A stretch of DNA of 64,000 nt. Origin: Trinickia sp. Y13. Lineage in GTDB: Bacteria > Pseudomonadota > Gammaproteobacteria > Burkholderiales > Burkholderiaceae. The notes under the pieces are model-generated. The model searched no databases. It worked only from the letters and a program-made list of their open reading frames with translations, and was not told the origin of the DNA. Positions 17,075 through 25,554 of this stretch are shown here, piece after piece. Numbering within the stretch: the first letter of the stretch is position 1; each line of letters begins with the position of its first letter. Both the position numbers and the translations under genes were made by a program. The DNA lies in contig NZ_JAKWFK010000007.1 of NCBI RefSeq assembly GCF_029522115.1, positions 62,001 through 126,000 of the forward strand. The letters are read 5' to 3'.

Positions 17075-17652
17075 TGGGTGGAGATTGGCGCGCCGGAATC
17101 CTCCGGTTCGTCACTGGGTTGCAAAAGTGGCCCTGCAATGAAGCCGCGGTGTTTGCCGATCTTGGGATGCTGGACGGAACGGATTATCGATTTGGGAGAA
17201 CACGTGCGCCGAGAGACACGACATTCGGCGAGGTGCTCCGTCCAGCATCTCTCGCAGCATTTCCTCCTCGCCTGGCGGCCGGCGATCAGTAGATTGTGGA
17301 ATCCATGGTTGCGGTATCGAGGACCTGCTCGCAAATACAGGAAGGAGTAGCGCGGCGTACCGTGGCACGGAGTCTCCTCGCGCGAGTAAATCTGAGAAAG
17401 CGTTGCCCGCGCTGCGAATGGCGAGTGTGGACAGTTGCAGCTCACGCCGAAAGCGCTCGGTGTAGCCAGCTGCCCGGTAACTTAGCTCCCATGCGGTACC
17501 ACTTCGGAGCAACTCGTTCAACCGTGCGTCGGCCCGGTCGATGTGCGCCTAACGTGGTAGTCCGCGCGACTACCCGCCAGTCGAGGGCCAGACGGCGATT
17601 CGGCCTTTTGGACGAGGGTCGATCTCGGCTACCGCTGCCCGGCTGCCCACCG

Positions 17653-17668
17653 GTTTATGCGCATAAAC
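17653..17668. promoter_or_regulatory. parS: third parS site, perfect palindrome
   Basis: GTTTATGCGCATAAAC is a perfect 16-bp palindrome and the consensus form of the three sites. It lies in the gene-poor stretch between parA and arsC. Confidence 0.88.
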
Positions 17669-18004
17669 TGCAGCGAGCCGTTGCGGTTCGCCGGGGCGGC
17701 TGGCACTGAACGTACATGCGAATGCCTAGAATCGGGTGTAACAAAGGTCCCCCGGCTGGCCGAGCCAAACGAGCAACGATCGACTGCGCCATGCGGTCGT
17801 CCTCGTCGCTGCGCAAGCCCCTTCAGCATGCGACCAGGCGTTAAGAAACCGGGAGCGCATCTGCGGCCTTCTCCCCGATACCTACCTCTTCCTGCCACCG
17901 TTTCGCGAAAACAAACGCCGATGCCGCGGCTTGCGCAAGCCGATGACCATGGTCTGGCCCGCGCCCGTAAAATAACCGCCTCTCAGCGAACAAGCGAACC
18001 GATC

Positions 18005-18364
18005 ATGATCACTATCTACCATAATCCCCGTTGTTCCAAATCGCGTGGCGCGTGTGAACTCGTCAAGGAACGGCTCGACCAAACTGCCGAGCCGTTGACC
18101 GTTGTCGAGTATCTGAAAGAGCCGCCATCGGTGGAAGCGCTCAAGGCGCTGCACGGAATGCTGGGCGGAGCAGTCAGAGACATGATTCGCGACAACGAGG
18201 CGCCGTATCAGCAACTGGGCCTCGATGATCCTTCGCTGACCGACGATCAACTGTACGCAGCGATTGCAGCCAATCCGATCCTGCTGCAGCGTCCTATCGT
18301 TGTCCGCAATGACCGAGCCGTTATCGCCCGCCCGCCGGAGAATGTCGCCGCTCTCTTCGAGTGA
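18005..18364 (+). CDS. arsC: arsenate reductase (glutaredoxin type), ArsC family
   Basis: 119 residues, standard for the family. The ArsC/Spx thioredoxin-like fold starts at once (MITIYHNPRCSKSRGA), with the catalytic Cys at residue 10 followed by SKS. PVIVRNDRAVIARPPE-type sequence (RPIVVRNDRAVIARPPENV) near the end supplies the conserved Arg residues. It reduces arsenate to arsenite using glutathione and glutaredoxin. No arsenic efflux or arsR gene is adjacent, so a housekeeping YfgD-like role is also possible. Confidence 0.9.
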   Translation: MITIYHNPRCSKSRGACELVKERLDQTAEPLTVVEYLKEPPSVEALKALHGMLGGAVRDMIRDNEAPYQQLGLDDPSLTDDQLYAAIAANPILLQRPIVVRNDRAVIARPPENVAALFE

Positions 18365-18390
18365 CGCCGTCGTCCTTTTTGAATTGAATG

Positions 18391-18433
18391 GGCTCGTGGC
18401 AAGGAGAGATGTTGCATCGCCTCGCCACGAGCC
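18391..18433. terminator. 10-bp inverted repeat downstream of arsC
   Basis: GGCTCGTGGC at 18391-18400 pairs exactly with GCCACGAGCC at 18424-18433 around a 23-base loop. It lies in the space between arsC and the convergent bufferin operon. There is no T-tract, so termination is only suggested by position. Confidence 0.3.
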
Positions 18434-18543
18434 AAATGACGTTTTCAGCCTTCGAGCCAGGAGAAACCGCAGCGAACATCAAGGCGGCCCGAACCCGCCA
18501 AGGGCCATGGGTCCACAGTATGGCCAGTTTTCGAAAATTGCCT

Positions 18544-19008
18544 TCACGCGCGGTGTTGCTGCACGCCGCCCATGACCTTTCCTCGACGAAGAAAGGCTTG
18601 AAGCGACCAGCGCCCGGCTCCGTGGAAGAACAGATAAGCGATCAAGACTGCCCACAGAATGTGGTCTTTGATCATGACGGGTTCCAAGCCTGGGTAAGAC
18701 AGCACCGCGACGAGATTGACGATAAAAAGCCCAGCAGCCGCAAAGCGGGGCTGCAATCCAACCAACAGCAACACCGGGAAGATCAATTCGCCCCCGGCGC
18801 CCATCACGGCCGCTACCGCGGGCGGCAACACGGGCACGTGATATTCGTTGGAGAACAAATAGAGCGTGCTATCCCAACTGCGCAATTTCGTTAAGCCCGA
18901 CAGGAAAAATACGCGAAATAAATAAAGGCGAATCGCTAGCGCAAATAACGGTTGTAGTGCGACTGCAATGTCATCGAGACGATGAAACAAGCTAGATATG
19001 CGTTTCAT
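18544..19008 (-). CDS. bufD: DoxX-family membrane protein of the bufferin operon
   Basis: 154 residues with four predicted membrane helices (AVALQPLFALAIRLYLFRVFFLSGLTKLRSW; VMGAGGELIFPVLLLVGL; AAAGLFIVNLVAVLSYPG; HILWAVLIAYLFFHGAG). The DoxX pattern, including the LSG-x-TKL segment after helix 1, is clear. It starts at 19008, overlapping the end of bufC by 17 bases, so the two are translationally coupled. In described bufferin operons the fourth gene, bufD, is a DoxX protein thought to help redox or membrane steps; the exact reaction is not settled. Confidence 0.85.
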   Translation of the reverse strand: MKRISSLFHRLDDIAVALQPLFALAIRLYLFRVFFLSGLTKLRSWDSTLYLFSNEYHVPVLPPAVAAVMGAGGELIFPVLLLVGLQPRFAAAGLFIVNLVAVLSYPGLEPVMIKDHILWAVLIAYLFFHGAGRWSLQAFLRRGKVMGGVQQHRA

Positions 19009-19753
19009 GATGAGGTACCTCGATAGCGTGAACGAGCCGACGACCAAATAGTTGCGCAAGCAACGAATTCGCGTCGGCGCCTGTATCGGCGAGTGCCGCT
19101 TCAATGGAGGCGCCAGCCATCAGCGCGGCGACGGCTTGCGCCTCTGCCATCCCCAGCGCTTGCCAATGCACGGAGAACGCTTCTCTCCAAATCAAAATGG
19201 ACTGGCCTCCCGCGTCCAACCGTGCGGGGGGGCCGCCGTCATGCATCCGCAAAATGTCGGCGATTGGCCAAAGGTTCGAGCGCGCCAGTGCGACCGATGG
19301 CATGAGCCGAAGTGAGGCCGCGGCAAATCGCTCGGGACCGAGTTCGGCGAGTCTCGCGCCATCGACCGCATCGGCGTCGTCGGCGAAGTAGGCTCGATGC
19401 AGCCGCCAATCCACGTCGGCAACATCTCCCAAGTAGGGCATCTCGGCTGCCGGCTCGAAGTTGCGAATGAAGGCAGCAAGCTCGGCGCCGTCCTCGTGAA
19501 GGTTGGCGCTCGCGGCCGGCGTGCGATCGACATAGGCGCGTGCAAGCGCATGGAAGTAGTCCTCACCGACGAGCTGAACGACGTTGACGAATGCATCGGT
19601 GAGGGCGGCGATGCGATTGAGTCGCACATTGTTTCGATAAACGCTCAAGCGCTCTTGCGTGGCCGAGGTCACCCCGGTGAGTGGGACATCGTCGCTACCG
19701 AGCGATGCAGCGAAAGCGCCGAGCCGCGCGGCATAACAGGACCGGCTCAACAT
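18992..19753 (-). CDS. bufC: DUF2063 partner protein of the MNIO enzyme
   Basis: 253 residues from the ATG at 19753, which overlaps the bufB stop in ATGTTGA. The N-terminal DUF2063 DNA-binding-like domain is recognisable (LTGVTSATQERLSVYRNNVRLNRIAALTDAFVNVVQLVGEDYFHALARAYV). The C-terminal part is predicted to act as the RiPP precursor recognition partner. In bufferin and related systems this protein forms a complex with the DUF692 enzyme and presents the precursor peptide. Position between bufB and bufD matches the known order. Confidence 0.9.
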   Translation of the reverse strand: MLSRSCYAARLGAFAASLGSDDVPLTGVTSATQERLSVYRNNVRLNRIAALTDAFVNVVQLVGEDYFHALARAYVDRTPAASANLHEDGAELAAFIRNFEPAAEMPYLGDVADVDWRLHRAYFADDADAVDGARLAELGPERFAAASLRLMPSVALARSNLWPIADILRMHDGGPPARLDAGGQSILIWREAFSVHWQALGMAEAQAVAALMAGASIEAALADTGADANSLLAQLFGRRLVHAIEVPHHETHI

Positions 19754-20613
19754 GGCGCCGCCTCGTGCATCGCGCCTCGGGCCGAGCGCAGGCGCGTATC
19801 GGCTGCCGCCACGCGTTGTTCCAATCGCCCGTATTCCACGAGCAGCGCGTCCAATGGCGGCAAGTTGGTGTCTCGCTCGAGCAGCACTGGCGTAGGGCCG
19901 AAGCGATCGAGTGCGGCGTCGAGCAGCGACCATGCGGCGTCGCAAACCGGGGCGCCGTGCGAGTCGATCGCGATCGCATCCAACCACTCGAATCCGGCCA
20001 CGTGAATCTCGCCGACGCAGTCCCTCGGCAATCTCGCCACTTCCTCGAGCGGATCGATGCCGAGATTCAGCGCATTGACGTACAGGTTGTTCACGTCGAG
20101 CAAGACGCCGCAGCCTGTGCGTGCGACGAGCTGTGCGAGCATATCGGCCTCCGTGCACAGCTCGTCGTCGAAAGCGACATAGGCCGACACGTTCTCGATC
20201 AGGAGCGGCCGGCCAAGGGCGTTTTGAACGGCGTCGATGTGTTCGGCGATGACCTCGATTGCGCCTTCCACGCGGGGCACCGGCAGCAAGTCGTTGAAAT
20301 AACGGCCGCCTGCTCGATTCCAAGAAAGGTGCTCGGAGACGAGCGCAGGTTCGATGCGCGCGACGAGCGCCCGCAATTGTTTTAGATGATTCGGCGCGGG
20401 CGCTTCCAAACTTCCGAGTCCGAGCCCCACACCATGCAGGCTCACCGGATAGTGCTCCCGCACGCGCGAAAGCGCTGCGACGGGCTCGCCGCCGCCGAAA
20501 TAGTTTTCGCTATGCGCTTCCCACCAGCCGACGCGCGGATGGTGCGCGAGCACGCCGGCGGCATGAGGCGCACGCAACCCGAGCCCTGCGCCCGTCAATG
20601 CTCGCGTATTCAT
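19747..20613 (-). CDS. bufB: multinuclear non-heme iron oxidative enzyme (MNIO, DUF692)
   Basis: 288 residues from the ATG at 20613. The DUF692 TIM-barrel fold is evident: AGVLAHHPRVGWWEAHSENYFG, VSLHGVGLGLGS, ALVSEHLSWNR, LLIENVSAYV, GVLLDVNNLYVNALNLG and GEIHVAGFEW, which together supply the His, Glu and Asp iron ligands. MNIO enzymes modify cysteines of ribosomal peptides; in bufferins they form thiooxazoles that bind copper. The upstream Cys-containing precursor gene and the downstream partner make this assignment firm by family, though no activity can be read from sequence. Confidence 0.93.
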   Translation of the reverse strand: MNTRALTGAGLGLRAPHAAGVLAHHPRVGWWEAHSENYFGGGEPVAALSRVREHYPVSLHGVGLGLGSLEAPAPNHLKQLRALVARIEPALVSEHLSWNRAGGRYFNDLLPVPRVEGAIEVIAEHIDAVQNALGRPLLIENVSAYVAFDDELCTEADMLAQLVARTGCGVLLDVNNLYVNALNLGIDPLEEVARLPRDCVGEIHVAGFEWLDAIAIDSHGAPVCDAAWSLLDAALDRFGPTPVLLERDTNLPPLDALLVEYGRLEQRVAAADTRLRSARGAMHEAAPC

Positions 20614-20668
20614 CGTGTTTGCTCCTAAGGTCCCAACGCGCTCGCGTGCGCAAGCCGCCAGAGGGGGC

Positions 20669-20688
20669 GGCGACGGCGCGCCGTCGCC
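20669..20688. promoter_or_regulatory. 20-bp perfect palindrome between bufA and bufB
   Basis: GGCGACGGCGCGCCGTCGCC is a perfect palindrome in the 89-base space between the precursor gene and the enzyme gene. As RNA it could fold into a strong hairpin just after bufA. No T-tract follows on the minus strand, so it may act as a partial attenuator or 3'-end stabiliser that keeps precursor message above enzyme message. Confidence 0.45.
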
Positions 20689-20702
20689 GACATACCGCTG
20701 CT

Positions 20703-20948
20703 TTACATCGCGGGCTGGAGCGTGCCGCCGAGTTGGCCGCACGTGCCCTTGGCGACAGCCTTGAATTCGCCTTTATCCATATCCTTCGTCGCTTGGCCTG
20801 CGCACGAGTGGTTATTGCCCTTGCAGTCGTTTTGGCCTGCGTGCGCGATGCCATAGCACTTTTCCATGTCGGCCGCGAACACCGGCGTCGTAAGCGTTGC
20901 ACCGAGGGCTGCGGTGAAAGCGGCGGCGGCGATCCATTGCTTGTTCAT
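20703..20948 (-). CDS. bufA: bufferin-type precursor (DUF2282), copper-binding RiPP
   Basis: 81 residues. A signal peptide covers residues 1-25 or 26 (MNKQWIAAAAFTAAL..., ending PVFA-A). The mature part carries four Cys at 31, 42, 49 and 70 in the DUF2282 pattern KCYGIAHAGQNDCKGNNHSC. In the described bufferin-1 family the two central cysteines become thiooxazoles and the outer pair forms a disulfide, giving a periplasmic copper-sequestering peptide. It heads the bufABCD operon. Confidence 0.93.
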   Translation of the reverse strand: MNKQWIAAAAFTAALGATLTTPVFAADMEKCYGIAHAGQNDCKGNNHSCAGQATKDMDKGEFKAVAKGTCGQLGGTLQPAM

Positions 20949-21420
20949 TTGCTGCTCCTGACTTGAATTGAAGTGAGAAATGCGATGGCCTCTTGCTAGG
21001 CCTCGATAGCTTGAGCCGTTGTCCGCTGGACGGGACGAGAAGCCGGAATCTTTCGATTGCCTGACTGACCGCCCTTGCCGTCTCGCGTCGCACGACCCTT
21101 GCTGCCTTCAATACGCGCAGTGCAAGCGAACGGATGCAACGCAACGCAAAGATGTTTCGCTCGCTGACGGATGGCCTTCCAGGGCGTCATGCAATCGTCA
21201 TGGATGTGTCGATTCGTAAGCGCGGCGGGATATTGACGACTTATCCACAGATTCTGTGGAAAAGGTTGTGGAAAGGCGGGGCGAGAGGCCCAGCCAGCGG
21301 CGCGTTTAGTGGGTTGCCGGAAAAACGGGCCGGCGAAGCGAAGCATCGATGGCTATGATGGGTAGTCGGGCCGAACCTTCCGGCTTCGGCATTCTCGTCC
21401 TCAATCATGGGAGTAGCGCC
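20949..21420. other. intergenic region, no gene seen; DnaA-box cluster near its right end
   Basis: The 472 bases between the bufferin operon and the FMN reductase contain frames without family pattern or ribosome-binding site. The only notable element is the group of DnaA-box-like sites at 21241-21275. Promoters for both divergent units must be here, but I cannot assign them. Confidence 0.6.
21241..21275. promoter_or_regulatory. cluster of three DnaA-box-like sites
   Basis: TTATCCACA at 21241-21249 is a perfect consensus DnaA box. TGTGGAAAA at 21255-21263 (TTTTCCACA on the minus strand) fits the relaxed consensus TTWTNCACA. TGTGGAAAG at 21267-21275 has one mismatch. The first two together also form the palindrome CCACAGATTCTGTGG. 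The cluster is about 8 kb from the iteron array and 146 bases before the FMN reductase start. Confidence 0.55.
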
Positions 21421-21978
21421 ATGGCTTACAAAATCGAAGTGGTGGTCGGCAGTCTGCGGCGGGAATCGTTCAACAAGCAGCTCGCGCACGCGCTGACCAA
21501 GCTGGCGAGCGGCGATTTCGAGTTCTCGTTCCTCGACATCGGGTCGTTGCCGCTCTATAGCCAAGACTACGACGCCAACTTTCCCGACGTCGCGAAGGAA
21601 CTGAAAAAGCGAGTGGAAGCGGCGAACGGTTTGCTGTTCGTCACGCCCGAATACAATCGCTCGATGCCGGGCGTGCTGAAGAATGCGCTCGACTGGGGTT
21701 CGCGGCCCTGGGGGACCAATTCGTGGAAGGATAAGCCGGCCGCGGTTTGCGGAATTTCGCTAGGCGCGACCGGCACGGCGCTATCGCAGCAGCATTTGCG
21801 CAACGTCCTCGCCTATCTCGATGTACCTACGCTCGGCCAGCCCGAGATCTTCCTCAAGCACACCGATTCGTTCTTCGACGCCAATGGCGGTATCGCCAGC
21901 GAGGACACGCGCAAGTTCCTGACGACGTTCGTGCAGCGCTTCGAAGCATGGGTGAAGCGACACGCTTCGCCGAAGTGA
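21421..21978 (+). CDS. NAD(P)H-dependent FMN reductase (ChrR/YieF-like)
   Basis: 185 residues. The flavodoxin-like fold has the FMN phosphate loop VVGSLRRESFNKQLA at residues about 8-22, the segment LFVTPEYNRSMPGVLKNALDWGSRP that packs on the isoalloxazine ring, and SLGATGTALSQQHLRNVLAYLDV. These proteins reduce quinones, chromate or azo dyes as soluble flavoenzymes. Upstream of it is the DnaA-box cluster. It is convergent with the next gene at 5 bases distance. Confidence 0.93.
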   Translation: MAYKIEVVVGSLRRESFNKQLAHALTKLASGDFEFSFLDIGSLPLYSQDYDANFPDVAKELKKRVEAANGLLFVTPEYNRSMPGVLKNALDWGSRPWGTNSWKDKPAAVCGISLGATGTALSQQHLRNVLAYLDVPTLGQPEIFLKHTDSFFDANGGIASEDTRKFLTTFVQRFEAWVKRHASPK

Positions 21979-21982
21979 CCGC

Positions 21983-22738
21983 TCACGTTCCGTCAGGCTT
22001 GGACTCGTCGCCGCCGTAGCTTTCGGCGTCCTGCAAGTATTCGTCGGGGACGGCGGGAGGCCGCGGTGTCGACGCCTCGGGCGCGACAGGCGGCGCCGGC
22101 GGTTCGCCGCGCCCTGACGCGAATACAGCGCCCATGCCGGGGGCGGAGCCGGCTGCGACGGCAGTCGCGCTTGCTTCGGTGGCCGGCTGTTGCGCAGCGC
22201 CTGCTGCCGGCACGGAGCCGACAGCGGGCTCGCCTGCGGCAGTTCGCGGATAGCTTTGAACCGCGCTCGGGCGCATTGCCGCAGAGGGCACGCTAGAGCG
22301 CAAGCCGAGTTCTTCGAGCGGTGAATGCGAACGTGTGGCGTCGTCGGCCGGCGCGTGCCAGGTCGCCGCGCGTTCCTCGATGTCGAGCGGCCCCATGGCT
22401 TCGAGCGTTGCACGGGAGAGCTGCGCGAGCGCATCGGTCGGCGCATCGACGCAGACCATCACGGCGCCTCGCCGAACCGCCTCAGCGTACTGCGCGCTCT
22501 TGTACTCGGTCGGCGCGGAGACGAACAGCGATTCGAAAAAGCGCTCGATGCTGGCGAGCAAGCCCTCGTTCGCGGTAGGCGCGGTATCGACGGCCGAGGT
22601 CGCATCGCTTGCATAAGTCGGCTCGCATCGGGCCTTGAGCATCACGTCCTCATGCGCGACGCCGGCCGCAACGAGCGCATCGCGAGCGGCTTCGGCCTGG
22701 GGATAGGTATCGAAAAACGCGATAACGGTGTGCTGCAT
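21983..22738 (-). CDS. stress-protein-like N-terminal domain with Pro/Ala-rich tail
   Basis: 251 residues, with GAGGAGG before the ATG at 22738. Residues 1-30 (MQHTVIAFFDTYPQAEAARDALVAAGV) resemble the general-stress 17M-like/YflT domain, a ferredoxin-like fold that continues to about 110 (YAEAVRRGAVMVCVDAPTDALAQLSRATLEAMGPLDIEERA). The rest is a low-complexity Pro/Ala/Glu tail. Function is unknown. It follows the hybrid kinase gene by 55 bases on the same strand and is probably co-transcribed with it. Confidence 0.7.
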   Translation of the reverse strand: MQHTVIAFFDTYPQAEAARDALVAAGVAHEDVMLKARCEPTYASDATSAVDTAPTANEGLLASIERFFESLFVSAPTEYKSAQYAEAVRRGAVMVCVDAPTDALAQLSRATLEAMGPLDIEERAATWHAPADDATRSHSPLEELGLRSSVPSAAMRPSAVQSYPRTAAGEPAVGSVPAAGAAQQPATEASATAVAAGSAPGMGAVFASGRGEPPAPPVAPEASTPRPPAVPDEYLQDAESYGGDESKPDGT

Positions 22739-22793
22739 GATGACCTCCTCGAGGCTGGGTGCCCGATGAACACGCAAAACTCGCGCCGCCCTC

Positions 22794-25058
22794 TCAAGTC
22801 GCCTTGCCGTGCGCATGGGCGCGAGGCTCGCGCTCGCGCGCAATGGTCTGAAGCATCGATTCCAGCAACGCGATATCGAAAGGTTTGGACAGCACGCGCA
22901 CGTCGACATTCCTCGCACGCTCGAGCTCCTGTGCGTAGCCTGTGATGAGAATGACGGGAATCGGCGCGGCCAGCGCTTGCGCCGCTTCGGCGAGGTCGAT
23001 GCCGTTGTGGGCGCCGGGCATGTGGATGTCGGAGATGAGTACTTCGAACGGGTCGTCTGCCCTGGCTTCGCTGTCCCCGATGAGCCGCAAGGCGGCGTCC
23101 GCATTGAACGCGCAGGTCACGCGGTGCCCCATCATCCGCAACAGCGCCTCGGTGCCGGCGGCCACTTCGTCGTTGTCTTCGACTAGCAGGACGTGCATGG
23201 CGCCGGGTGGCTCGGCGTAGGCCGTCCGCTGGGCGACCGAAGCCGCGGCCGTAGGCGCATTGACGGCGCGCGGCAAATAAAGCCGCACCGACGTGCCGAC
23301 GCCCAAGGTGCTGTCGATCGTGGCCAGACCGCCCGAGCGGTCACAGAACGCGAATACCTGCGGCAGGCCGAGGCCCGTGCCCATCCCCTTGGGCTTGGTC
23401 GTGAAGAGCGGTTCGAACGCATGAGCGAGGACATCGGGCGCCATGCCCGCGCCCGTGTCTTCCAGCGAAACTTGCACGAACTCGCCCGTGAGCGCGAAAC
23501 CGCCTTCACGTTCGAGCCTCACGTTGGTGGCGCGCACGGTGAATCGCCCGCCGTTGGGCATCGCATCGCGTGCGTTGACCGCGACATTGATGAGGGCGAG
23601 CTCGAGTTCCGCGCTGTCGACTTCGATCGGCCAGATGTCGCGGCCGATGTCGACGACGAGCGACGCCTTGGCGCCGAGCGAGGCGCGCAGCAATTCGGAA
23701 CTGGCCGCCATCCAGCGCGACAAGTCGATGACTTCATTGCGCAGCGGCTGTTTGCGCGCGACGCCGAGCAATTGGCGCGTCAGCGACTGCCCGCTTTTCA
23801 ACGCGCGCTCGATGGCGCTCAGTTCGCGGTCGAGACCCGCGGCGTCGCGTCGGCGCGCGATTTGGACATTCGTTGCGACAATCGTCAGAAGATTGTTGAA
23901 GTCGTGCGCGACCGTGCCCACCAGATTGCCGAGCGCCTCCATTTTGCGCGACTGCCGATACGCCGATTCGATGGAGCGCCGCATCGACGCTTCCGCTTGC
24001 CACCGTTCCCATGCTTGCTTTTCGGCAGCGAGACGCTTGAGCGATAGAGCAAGCACGAACCAGAGCACGATAGACGGCACGAAGATGGACGTTGCCGAAA
24101 TCAAGGCTCTGTTGGACCAGGCCGCCCAAATGGCCGCTTCGCTATAAGCGCACGAGACATAGACGGGATAGGACCCGACCTGCCGATAAGCGAGAATGTG
24201 GCCGCCGTGCGGATCGCGCTTGCCACCTTCGGCCGCAACGCGCAGCACCCCGGAGCGGTTGTTGGCGGCGAGCGCCGCAGCCAATTGCGGAGCGACCACG
24301 GCCGATTCGGGGCGCGGCGGATACGCGGCGAGCACCGCGCCGTCGCTGCGTGCAAGCGTCATCGACATGGCGCCGCGCTCGTTGCCGAGCAGTTCGTGGT
24401 AAAACGATTCGAAATACGAACGGCGCAGCGCAACCGAGACGAGCCCCGCGAACGAACCGCCGGCGCCGCGCCGAGCGATGCCCGTATTGAAGACGGCGTC
24501 GCCGCTGCCCGCATGCCAGACCATGACCTTCGACACATGCTCGAGTATGCGTCCGCCGCGAATACCGACGAAGTCGTCGCGCGTGGCGATCGAGGCGTGC
24601 GGCGCCGGATAGTAGCGGCTGTTTGCGAGCAAAGCGCCTTCCGGGCCGAAGATCGACACCGAAGCCACTTGCGGATAGCCGCCGCCGATCTTTTGCAGCT
24701 TGTTGTGGATCTCGGCTTCGCGCGCGCGAATCGCCTCGTTATCGAGCCCGCGTACGAGATCGTCGACGCGCGCATCGAGCGTTTCGTTCAGATCGAATAC
24801 CTTTAGCGCGTGTTCTTCGGCGATGCGGACCGTTCTAACCGTCGCGTCGGTCGCCGACGCGACGCGGGCGCGGAAATCCGAGTAAGCGATGGCTGCGGCA
24901 TACACGCACGGCAAGACGATCGCCGCGGCAAGCAGCACGATCAACGTCACGCGCCGGGCGGAGAAGTCCGGTACGGGCATGGCCGGCACGGGCGAGCCGT
25001 CTTGCCATTCGTCAGGCAGGGCGTTCGTCGTCGAATCAGCGGGCCGTTGGCGGGTCAT
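22794..25058 (-). CDS. membrane-bound hybrid sensor histidine kinase/response regulator
   Basis: 754 residues from the ATG at 25058. Order: a first membrane helix (VTLIVLLAAAIVLPCVYAAAIAYS, about 38-60), an extracellular sensor region of about 230 residues that looks like a Cache/PAS-like domain, a second helix (ISATSIFVPSIVLWFVLALSL, near 320-340), a HisKA H-box VGTVAHDFNNLLTIVATN with His near residue 385, a HATPase domain (NVAVNARDAMPNGG; GMGTGLGLPQVFAF) and a C-terminal receiver with Asp near residue 675 (VLISDIHMPG). It lies upstream of the receiver-CheC-GGDEF operon on the opposite strand and may signal to it. The ligand is unknown. Confidence 0.92.
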   Translation of the reverse strand: MTRQRPADSTTNALPDEWQDGSPVPAMPVPDFSARRVTLIVLLAAAIVLPCVYAAAIAYSDFRARVASATDATVRTVRIAEEHALKVFDLNETLDARVDDLVRGLDNEAIRAREAEIHNKLQKIGGGYPQVASVSIFGPEGALLANSRYYPAPHASIATRDDFVGIRGGRILEHVSKVMVWHAGSGDAVFNTGIARRGAGGSFAGLVSVALRRSYFESFYHELLGNERGAMSMTLARSDGAVLAAYPPRPESAVVAPQLAAALAANNRSGVLRVAAEGGKRDPHGGHILAYRQVGSYPVYVSCAYSEAAIWAAWSNRALISATSIFVPSIVLWFVLALSLKRLAAEKQAWERWQAEASMRRSIESAYRQSRKMEALGNLVGTVAHDFNNLLTIVATNVQIARRRDAAGLDRELSAIERALKSGQSLTRQLLGVARKQPLRNEVIDLSRWMAASSELLRASLGAKASLVVDIGRDIWPIEVDSAELELALINVAVNARDAMPNGGRFTVRATNVRLEREGGFALTGEFVQVSLEDTGAGMAPDVLAHAFEPLFTTKPKGMGTGLGLPQVFAFCDRSGGLATIDSTLGVGTSVRLYLPRAVNAPTAAASVAQRTAYAEPPGAMHVLLVEDNDEVAAGTEALLRMMGHRVTCAFNADAALRLIGDSEARADDPFEVLISDIHMPGAHNGIDLAEAAQALAAPIPVILITGYAQELERARNVDVRVLSKPFDIALLESMLQTIAREREPRAHAHGKAT

Positions 25059-25554
25059 GTTCTTGGCGTGTCCAATTGGCGAGCGGGTACCTTTCCAATC
25101 ATCATAAGCGACTTGTTCCCGTGCGAGCTTTTTCTCGCTCCCTCGATGCACGGCGAAGTCCGAACGTTCGCCCTAAAACAGCGACAAAATCGGAAGCGCA
25201 AACGTACACAAAAGAAAAATTACCGCACATTCTGCCAGAAGCGTCTGCTTTATTTCTTCATACGGGAGAAATGGATAGGCTTGCCTGATCGATTCTGAAA
25301 TTGGAGAGTTGATTTTCCGCCGGTTTGCTCCGAGAATTTCGCTTCATTTTTATGAACATGATGCGCTCAATGTAACGGGCGCACGCCGAAGCACAGCTTC
25401 CGCCGCTCTCGCGCGCCGCGTTTTCGCCCCGGCGATAGCGCAATTGCGATCGTTTTCGCGCGCCGCCCGTCGACACGCTCCGTTTCCCGCTAAAGAAGGG
25501 TGCCGAGCCGCCGTTAACGCGATATAGACCGTTTTCGTTTCCGTCACGCTTGCC
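25059..25554. other. intergenic region between divergent signalling genes, no gene seen
   Basis: About 500 bases, A+T-richer between 25180 and 25390 than the rest of the window. It must contain promoters for the kinase and for the receiver-CheC-GGDEF operon. I see no reliable box, repeat or small gene. Confidence 0.6.

Larger units (their letters stand above)
16961..18004. other. about 1 kb without a convincing gene, holding two parS sites
   Basis: Apart from the parS palindromes at 17059 and 17653 I see no supported gene here. The open frames present (for example a 136-codon frame on the minus strand, 17111-17521) lack a ribosome-binding site and any family pattern. The region may serve as a centromere-like spacer around the parS sites. 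Confidence 0.6.

Noticed and set aside
17111-17521. 136-codon minus-strand frame between parA and arsC
   Set aside because: No ribosome-binding site, no recognisable fold, mixed composition. The region is better explained as parS-bearing spacer.
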